Assembly: GCA_037138055.1 (NCBI GenBank)
Contig: JBAXJB010000019.1
Span: 1-27,450 of the forward strand
From: CAITNM01 sp037138055
Lineage (GTDB): Bacteria; Pseudomonadota; Alphaproteobacteria; Paracaedibacterales; CAITNM01
Direction: 5' to 3'
DNA: 27,450 nucleotides
A program made the translations under genes and the position numbers. Numbering within the stretch: position 1 is the stretch's first letter; each line of letters starts with the position of its first letter. Shown piece after piece: positions 21,606 to 27,450 of the stretch. The notes under the pieces are model-generated. The model worked only from the letters and a program-made list of their open reading frames with translations, searched no databases and was not told the DNA's origin.

Positions 21606-23444
21606 CTATGAAAGGCCTAACACAACATCTGCAGCAACTTTTTGCTCTGCGGTTGCATACTCACAACCAGCAATAAATCGCGCATCGTTTTTTCTTGATT
21701 CCAATTCTCTTACTTCATTATTCATGCCTGCAACAAACACACCAACAACTTGTGCACGTTGCTCAGACGTTGCGAATTTATGCTTCAACAAACCACCCGC
21801 CAAGTCTTGCCTGCTATTAATTGCAGGCAGTACTCCAGAAAGAACCGTTCTGAATTGATCATTCGTTAAATCAGAATAGCTTTCCAACAATGAACTTACC
21901 AAACAAAGTAGCTCATAATTGTTTCTTACAGAACTAGCTAACAAAGAAATACTTTGAGTAGCAACCCAAGAAATCTGCTCAGGATTAGCAAGCAGTTTAC
22001 CATCAGTGTCTTTAAGTCCTAATATTTTAGAAAAACCTGAAATTTTATTCTCTCGCTCAAAATCAGGCAATTTTGTTAGTTCAATTAATCTTGTTATAGC
22101 TAAACGTTTTGTTTCAATGGGAACATATTTCCCAACATCAAAGTGTTGAGTATCCATGACACGCCAAGCAACCAACATTTTTTCTATGTACGTCAAAGAA
22201 GAGCTGTCTAAAAGGTTATAGCATTCTTTAGATGCTTCTCTAATTATTTCTTCGTGTTCACTTGCACTTATGTCTGGATAATCAATAGCGCAGAGGAAAT
22301 TACGAGCAGCTTTTAGTCTTTGGTATTCTCGCCCTTCTCGCATACATTTTTTAAGACTTTCTATAACCATTTCACGCTGTTCTGGTGTTGCTAGGTATGC
22401 ACCTACTGAATGAGGTTCAACCGATTCTGCATTCTTTCTTGCATGCAACACTGATGTAAACCAAAATTTTATTGGGTTGGCAGCAATAATTTGTAAAACA
22501 AAATCTAGTGCAGCACGCCTTTGCGCTTCAGGAGCTAAGTAAACATGTTGTTTTTTGTCCTTATGATACGAACCAGCATTCATCACTATTTGCGCACACA
22601 TGACTTTTTGTTCTGGCGTAAAATCACTTCGGTGTACTAAGGAAAATAAGGTATCTAGAATAGTTTGTCTTTGTTCATCAGACCCCAATCTGGCATCACT
22701 ATTCGCATTGAATGCCCACATTCTGGCATCAGCATAAAATTGTATATCTCCACTGCTAATTTCCGAATCACCAACTGCATTCGCCAAAATTTCAGCGGCA
22801 ACTTCTAGCTGAGCATCATTCAAAAAACTTTTGTGGTCAGCATCATGAACATACACTATTCGCGCTGCAGCACTTCTTCGCACCGCAACATCTGTAGTGT
22901 CAGTCATTACCCCGTAAAGGTCCAACGCCCCTTGGCGCCTAACAACAAGGTCATCACTAGCAGCCAACTTCAAAGCAGCTTGAAACGCTGCATGATTTGG
23001 GAAAACTTGGTAAATAAGTTCACGCAGCCATGGCTTAGTACTGGCGTCCTCTTGAAAGGCAACAAGTTCCTTATAATACGTCCAACGAATACAATTATGA
23101 ATCACCAAAATTTCTTTGGGGGAAAGGCTCGACACATCAAACCCAGACCCATTTAACATTTGCAGAGCTAATAATTCTTCATCACGCTCACGCAGTTCTT
23201 GAGCGAACAATATTTCGGGCCGAACACCTGGTTCCATTTTTTCAGGGTTAGCAGTGAAATAGCTTAAAAAATCTTGATAGGCTTCACGCAACGTGCTGGC
23301 GTTCAGGGTTTTGGGCGCGGCCAAAGGCTCAGCAACTTCAACACCAACAGCTGCTGCTGCAGAACTGGTCGCAACACTTGATGCCGCAAATGAACTACTT
23401 AAATTTAGGGCAACCAAAAAACTGAAGATGTGTTTGTATTTCAT
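21606..23444 (-). CDS. Large exported helical-repeat protein
   Basis: This 612-residue protein has a signal peptide (MKYKHIFSFLVALNLSSSFAA, cleavage near 20) and an Ala/Ser-rich linker to about residue 48. The rest is almost wholly helical, with a recurring helix start of the form [T/S]xEQRxxxxxxL about every 40-50 residues: SDEQRQTILDTL (255), TPEQKVMCAQIV (276), APEAQRRAALDFV (304), TPEQREMVIESL (353), NPEQISWVATQS (487), TNDQFRTVLSGV (527), TSEQRAQVVGVF (559) and TAEQKVAADVVL (598), with weaker versions near 209, 394 and 443. This suggests a superhelical solenoid like HEAT or TPR, but I recognise no named family. No catalytic motif is seen. It is probably a protein-binding scaffold in the periplasm or outside the cell. 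Confidence 0.75.
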   Translation of the reverse strand: MKYKHIFSFLVALNLSSSFAASSVATSSAAAAVGVEVAEPLAAPKTLNASTLREAYQDFLSYFTANPEKMEPGVRPEILFAQELRERDEELLALQMLNGSGFDVSSLSPKEILVIHNCIRWTYYKELVAFQEDASTKPWLRELIYQVFPNHAAFQAALKLAASDDLVVRRQGALDLYGVMTDTTDVAVRRSAAARIVYVHDADHKSFLNDAQLEVAAEILANAVGDSEISSGDIQFYADARMWAFNANSDARLGSDEQRQTILDTLFSLVHRSDFTPEQKVMCAQIVMNAGSYHKDKKQHVYLAPEAQRRAALDFVLQIIAANPIKFWFTSVLHARKNAESVEPHSVGAYLATPEQREMVIESLKKCMREGREYQRLKAARNFLCAIDYPDISASEHEEIIREASKECYNLLDSSSLTYIEKMLVAWRVMDTQHFDVGKYVPIETKRLAITRLIELTKLPDFERENKISGFSKILGLKDTDGKLLANPEQISWVATQSISLLASSVRNNYELLCLVSSLLESYSDLTNDQFRTVLSGVLPAINSRQDLAGGLLKHKFATSEQRAQVVGVFVAGMNNEVRELESRKNDARFIAGCEYATAEQKVAADVVLGLS

Positions 23445-23590
23445 GAAAAGATCTCAAAATTTGTATCTGATGCAGACTAATATAAACCATATAACAAGGC
23501 AATAGATTGGTTTACAGCTAATTATTGAAATTTTGTTATTACAAAAAGTACTATTTTACGATTTTTTAATCTATTTTGCCGCATACTGAA

Positions 23591-23680
23591 CCCACCCAAA
23601 ATAAGGGGTGGGGTCTGGCTCTATTCCCCCTCTTTAGTTTTGACTAGCCAAAACCCCGGAAAATTACGGGTAACGTACCC
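23591..23680. repeat. Intergenic block of three hairpins
   Basis: CCCACCC (23591-23597) pairs perfectly with GGGTGGG (23606-23612). TTTTG (23638-23642) pairs with CAAAA (23649-23653). GGGTA (23668-23672) pairs with TACCC (23676-23680). The first hairpin matches the shape of the one at 15598-15618. The block lies in the 298-bp gap between divergent genes, upstream of the acyltransferase. Confidence 0.55.
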
Positions 23681-23742
23681 CATGCAAAATCCACACAATT
23701 ATGCTAAGTTCACCAAATGACCCTGCCCTATAAAACGATTTT

Positions 23743-24405
23743 ATGAAAACAATTCTTGGCAAAATTTTGCGCAACCCAATCACACAAAGCGTGCTTGCAT
23801 TCATTGCTTTTGCCTACATAAAATTTGTGTTTATGACCAGCCGCTGGGAATTTAAAAACCGAGAAATTTTTGAATCATACATCAGCCAAAACAAGCCTTT
23901 CATCGTGTCATTTTGGCATGGGCATTTGTTAATGTTGGCGTGCGCTTTGCAGTGGAAAGTTTCCGTGCACATGCTTATTTCAAATCACCGCGATGGGAAA
24001 ATTATTTCCAAAACCATCAACCACTTTGGCATTCAAACCATTGCAGGCTCTACTAATAAAAAAGGTTTTGAAGCAGCGCGCCAAATTCTGCAGGTGCTAA
24101 AACAAGGTCATGTTATAGGAATCACGCCAGATGGGCCGCGGGGCCCAACTGAAAAAATATCAAATGGCGTTTTGGAACTAGCGCGTTTGGCGCAGGTTGA
24201 TGTTATTCCCCTGGCCTACTGTTGCAAACCAATGAAACGTTTACGCACCTGGGACAAATTCCGTTTCGCAAAACCCTTTTGCAAAGGTGTGTTTGTGGTA
24301 GGAACGCCCGTTGCACCAATAGATGATCTTGAACAGCTTCGCACAACCCTTCAGCAAGCAATGGATAAAACCGCAGCAACGGCGGATGCATTTTTTGCAA
24401 ATTAG
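23743..24405 (+). CDS. DUF374 lysophospholipid acyltransferase-like protein
   Basis: This 220-residue protein of the DUF374 (COG2121) family belongs to the lysophospholipid acyltransferase superfamily. In such genomes it is thought to add acyl chains to lipid A or phospholipid intermediates at the inner membrane. The motifs are VSFWHGHLLML (56-66, with His59 and His61 in the place of the superfamily's HxxxxD-type site), LISNHRDGKII (78-88) and GITPDGPRGP (126-135), all typical of DUF374. An N-terminal hydrophobic helix (about residues 13-30) anchors it. The substrate is not known. It may help modify lipid A where standard LpxL/LpxM are missing, which is inference. A structured intergenic block lies upstream. 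Confidence 0.88.
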   Translation: MKTILGKILRNPITQSVLAFIAFAYIKFVFMTSRWEFKNREIFESYISQNKPFIVSFWHGHLLMLACALQWKVSVHMLISNHRDGKIISKTINHFGIQTIAGSTNKKGFEAARQILQVLKQGHVIGITPDGPRGPTEKISNGVLELARLAQVDVIPLAYCCKPMKRLRTWDKFRFAKPFCKGVFVVGTPVAPIDDLEQLRTTLQQAMDKTAATADAFFAN

Positions 24406-24506
24406 TCCTATATGCTCAACAATGAAACAAGAAATCTCTGCCGTTAACTATTTGTTAACTTAACACATTCCATAAATTAAGTAGCAATTCCTACAAAAGC
24501 GCAGTC

Positions 24507-26606
24507 ATGTTAATTTTGTGGTTTTTCGCATTTAATGCTCTTTATGCATCTCTACCTGATCCACTACTAGACTACCAAAAACATCTCAGTAGAATGTCAC
24601 ATTCTTCCGAAGCACCTTGCCGCCCTAGCCTTTTGGCTACTGCGCGAAATCAAGAAAATGGAATCAGCTCGCAAGATTATAGCTTCTTAAAAGGCACTTC
24701 TGCATTTGCAGCATCTTGCGCAGAGTTAGCTCATAAAACAGGTATATTAGGCACTGACGTAACAGTGTTGTTATTGGAAAATTCTGGCATTAACCATGCA
24801 CACATCAAAAAAATTGTTGAAGCTGGTTCACCTGAAAAACCAACAGAAGAATCATATTGTCTTGATCATGGCTCCGCCATGGCAAGCTTAATTCATGCCA
24901 TAGCACCTCATGCAAGTATTCGAGTACGCCCAACTAGCGAAGTAGATTCGGCGTTAACCTCTATAAAGATTATTAATGCTTCATTTAGCAGTGGAATCGT
25001 AGGGGGGTTTCAACAAACATTCCCAAATATAGCAGCTGCAAATAATGTTCTTATTATGCAATCAGCAGGTAACTATCAGCAAAACCTCTCAACAGATAAT
25101 TACACACAAAATGCCGATACATTACTACCTTTTACTATTTTTGCAGGCAGTTTAAAACACGACTACAAAGAAGCCTCTTATTCAGGATTTCCAGGGAATA
25201 ACATAAAATTTCAACAAAGCTTCTTGTGGGTTGTTAGCGACTATGTACTAACTGCCACTGGCACAGTTGAATATTCCCCAACATCTGGCACTTCAAATGC
25301 TACAGCAATCTTATCAGGAGCTGCTGCACTAATAGCATCAATACACCCCGCCCTTAGTGCAAAAGATGTAAGAGAAATTTTACTAGAATCAGCCGATCGC
25401 GATATTTTTCAAGAGTATGGATCAGGCTATAGAGCACTGCATATTCCAGACAATTCTCTTGCATATTTTCGTCAGCAGTATCAAGCAAGAAAAGGGAGTG
25501 ATTCGCTTTCCACTATACAACATGAACATGTACCAATAATGGCTTACAATCCCCAACTTTGGGGCAAAGGCATCTTAAATATTAAGAATGCCTTATTGTA
25601 TGCGCACTTTAAAATACTACACCCAGAAATGTCAAAAAATGAGCTGCGCGAAAACCTACTAAGGATTATAAATATCAATCAACAAATACAAGCTAAAAAA
25701 ATTCAAAAAGTTTTTAAAAATCGAAAAAAATTAACTGCAGAAACAATACTGTCTCGCCCGACTCTTACTGTTAATTTAGTGCTTCTGGATAGAGAATTTC
25801 CAGACACAGAAACCTTGACTTATGTGGGAAATCTAAAAAGAAAGTTCCGGGAACAATTTATTCCAGAATTAACCAACGCCCAAAGATTAAAAGAACTAGG
25901 AATACAACTACCTGAATATACATTAAGGTCACTAAGAGTTAGAAAAAATTCCGCATCTACGCCCATTTCTCTTTATGAATGGAAACCTTGTAAAACACCC
26001 AAAAATGCTTATGGCAGATTAACTGCATTTATTCAGGCCAACAAATACACACTAGATAGTGCATTTCATGATTTATGCCTTAATGAATTTTATATTTGGC
26101 ATACCCCATATCATTTTGCTGAAAGTATTATTGATACATTTGGAGAGCTATTGTACACCCCATTTGAAGTGAACCGAGTGATCCGTTTATACAGAGATTG
26201 GACAGAATCTCATGAACAGTACGTCACAAAACATAGCCACGAACCTGTTACAATTATTGGACTCATTCACGATAGCATTAGAAACAAAGACAGCGTCAAC
26301 AAACCAGCTGTCACTCAAATTGCAATGCACTTATTTAAAAAAATCCAAGAACACGGAAAAATGAATGATTTTGTAAACATCCAAACATTAGCGTTATTGA
26401 AAGATACTATGCAACCTAATGACACAGCCGTTTTGTCTTTTGTTGTTCAAAACAAGTTATTAAGACAAACTTTCAGAGCATATGAGGTGAAATATGATGA
26501 AGAAACAGACATGCATAGCTTAGAAACAAAAGAATTATTGGGTAAAGATTTGTTTAGCATAGATACTTTAGAACGCTTTCTAAATGCACAACATTACGTC
26601 TGGTAA
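24507..26606 (+). CDS. Exported subtilase-like (S8) protein with altered active site
   Basis: This is a 699-residue protein. The start has a short hydrophobic signal (MLILWFFAFNALYAS). Residues about 80-310 resemble a subtilisin fold: the catalytic histidine is His121 in LDHGSAMASLIHAIAPHASI, the oxyanion asparagine is Asn189 in SAGN, and the serine is Ser263 in SGTSNATAILSGAAALIASIHP. The usual aspartate motif (VxVIDxGI) reads VTVLLLENSGI, with Glu91/Asn92 in that place and no Asp. The protein may be inactive, use the Glu, or have a different geometry. Residues 399-408 (IQKVFKNRKK) look like an IQ-type basic helix. The ~380-residue C-terminal region is unrecognised. No pro-domain is evident. 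It is possibly a secreted protease or pseudoprotease. Confidence 0.75.
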   Translation: MLILWFFAFNALYASLPDPLLDYQKHLSRMSHSSEAPCRPSLLATARNQENGISSQDYSFLKGTSAFAASCAELAHKTGILGTDVTVLLLENSGINHAHIKKIVEAGSPEKPTEESYCLDHGSAMASLIHAIAPHASIRVRPTSEVDSALTSIKIINASFSSGIVGGFQQTFPNIAAANNVLIMQSAGNYQQNLSTDNYTQNADTLLPFTIFAGSLKHDYKEASYSGFPGNNIKFQQSFLWVVSDYVLTATGTVEYSPTSGTSNATAILSGAAALIASIHPALSAKDVREILLESADRDIFQEYGSGYRALHIPDNSLAYFRQQYQARKGSDSLSTIQHEHVPIMAYNPQLWGKGILNIKNALLYAHFKILHPEMSKNELRENLLRIININQQIQAKKIQKVFKNRKKLTAETILSRPTLTVNLVLLDREFPDTETLTYVGNLKRKFREQFIPELTNAQRLKELGIQLPEYTLRSLRVRKNSASTPISLYEWKPCKTPKNAYGRLTAFIQANKYTLDSAFHDLCLNEFYIWHTPYHFAESIIDTFGELLYTPFEVNRVIRLYRDWTESHEQYVTKHSHEPVTIIGLIHDSIRNKDSVNKPAVTQIAMHLFKKIQEHGKMNDFVNIQTLALLKDTMQPNDTAVLSFVVQNKLLRQTFRAYEVKYDEETDMHSLETKELLGKDLFSIDTLERFLNAQHYVW

Positions 26607-26685
26607 AAAATGTCACAGACCATGTTTGCCGTAACGTAAAATTGAACTCTTGCTTTTTTAAAAATTAGGAGTACAAAGAAAACAG

Positions 26686-27429
26686 ATGTCTGATTTTGGT
26701 TGGGTAATGTTTTCGAAGTCCCCATTTAAATTAAGTCTTATTTTCTTATGTATTTTCTTATCTTTCTTTAACGGTGCAGCGATTTTTTATTCGCACTCAT
26801 TTTCAAAGCCTTTTATTTCTGTCGACCACGAAGTGTTAAATTTTTTAGAAATCAATACTAAGTTTTCATTTTTTATGCGAATTATCGGGGGATATTTCTT
26901 AGGCAAACTTGCTGATAAAATTGGCTTTTTCAAAACAATGAAATTAATCGGTTTAGGATTTATCATCGCTAGTTTTTCCTTGTTATTTTTTGACCCTTTG
27001 CATATTTTTGAAAGCGAAATTCTGCTGTGCTTAGTACATGGATTAATGTCTTTTTTGAGGTGGAGCTGTTTTATTCTGCCAGTAATTTATATTTTCCAGC
27101 ACAATCAAAAAATCAAGCGATTCAGCCATAGCGCTATTGCTTGGACAGCGGTTATTTTTGCTCTGTTTTTCGCTAATTTATGCACGACAATATTTTCAAA
27201 TACAGATCAGCTTACTTGGTGCATAATATACGGATTAATTGGCTTAATCACCAATGCCATCTACAGTTATGTAGAAATTCTGCCGAGACCAAATCTCCAA
27301 AAAACCGATGTAGATCCCATTTCAAAACAAGCATTTTTGCTAGCCTTTCTTTTGTCTGGTTTATGTGCTGTTTGCATTTCGTACCAATACTCTTTTGAAC
27401 CCTCTGCAAAACCCCTGAAGCAAGTTTAA
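26686..27429 (+). CDS. Major facilitator transporter, apparently truncated
   Basis: This 247-residue integral membrane protein has seven hydrophobic segments. The loop after the second segment reads FFMRIIGGYFLGKLADKIGFFKTMKLIG, which matches the signature loop between helices 2 and 3 of major facilitator (ProP-like) transporters, so the N-terminal half is clear. After the seventh segment (AFLLAFLLSGLCAVCISYQYSF) the frame ends with TAA at 27427, whereas these transporters need about 400 residues and 12 segments. A frameshift or premature stop is likely, though only 21 bases follow in this window. A Shine-Dalgarno AGGAG lies 14 bases before the ATG, which is long, so the true start may differ. 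The substrate cannot be inferred. Confidence 0.7.
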   Translation: MSDFGWVMFSKSPFKLSLIFLCIFLSFFNGAAIFYSHSFSKPFISVDHEVLNFLEINTKFSFFMRIIGGYFLGKLADKIGFFKTMKLIGLGFIIASFSLLFFDPLHIFESEILLCLVHGLMSFLRWSCFILPVIYIFQHNQKIKRFSHSAIAWTAVIFALFFANLCTTIFSNTDQLTWCIIYGLIGLITNAIYSYVEILPRPNLQKTDVDPISKQAFLLAFLLSGLCAVCISYQYSFEPSAKPLKQV

Positions 27430-27450
27430 TAAATGGGTGAAGGAGATTTA

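Overview
The window looks like chromosomal DNA of an AT-rich, Gram-negative, host-associated bacterium, most likely an intracellular alphaproteobacterium of the Holosporales/Rickettsiales type. This placement is an inference. It rests on the low GC content, a MotB-like OmpA protein of the alphaproteobacterial kind, a UbiH-family ubiquinone hydroxylase, a DUF374 acyltransferase, a biotin-uptake gene with no biotin synthesis genes in view, frequent TTG/GTG starts, short REP-like intergenic palindromes, and many exported proteins with eukaryote-like repeats (ankyrin, leucine-rich). No rRNA, tRNA, CRISPR array, transposase or phage gene was recognised.

Layout. 1-2722 (minus): a truncated DUF1207 protein, a small membrane/coiled-coil protein, a DUF1636 cysteine-rich protein and a MarC-family membrane protein. 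2788-6744 (plus): a D-Ala-D-Ala dipeptidase translationally coupled to a TatA/B-like protein, then an exported leucine-rich-repeat protein lying between two copies of the 3' end of the TatA/B-like gene, then an exported Ser/Gly-rich and Lys-repeat protein. 6790-8461 (minus): 4-hydroxyphenylpyruvate dioxygenase and RuvC. 8545-10504 (plus): Ndk, a PgsA-type phosphatidyltransferase starting inside the ndk stop, and a MotB/OmpA-like protein. 10707-14490 (minus): an exported ankyrin protein, an exported Ala/Pro-rich protein, a UbiH-family hydroxylase and an orphan exported protein bracketed by a 33-bp direct repeat. 14679-17069 (plus): ProC, a ZnuA/TroA-type binding protein and a coupled protein resembling a TetR/COQ9 C-terminal domain. 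17082-18676 (minus): a small exported protein, BioY and another exported orphan. 18810-23444: an ABC-F ATPase (plus) and three exported orphans, including a 612-residue protein built of about ten helical repeats. 23743-27429 (plus): a DUF374 acyltransferase, an exported subtilase-like protein with an altered catalytic aspartate site, and a major facilitator protein that stops after about seven membrane segments.

The main pattern is the alternation of single conserved housekeeping genes with single exported proteins that have no clear relatives: about a dozen of roughly 30 genes carry signal peptides and lack housekeeping function. Two of these orphans (the LRR protein and the one at 13954-14490) sit between direct repeats of neighbouring housekeeping sequence, which suggests that single-gene segments were added beside old genes. 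These exported proteins are plausible host-interaction factors, but nothing in the sequence proves an effector role. The strongest candidates for something undescribed are the 36-fold KKxK[D/G] pentapeptide protein, the direct-repeat-flanked orphan segments, the helical-repeat protein and the subtilase-like protein.
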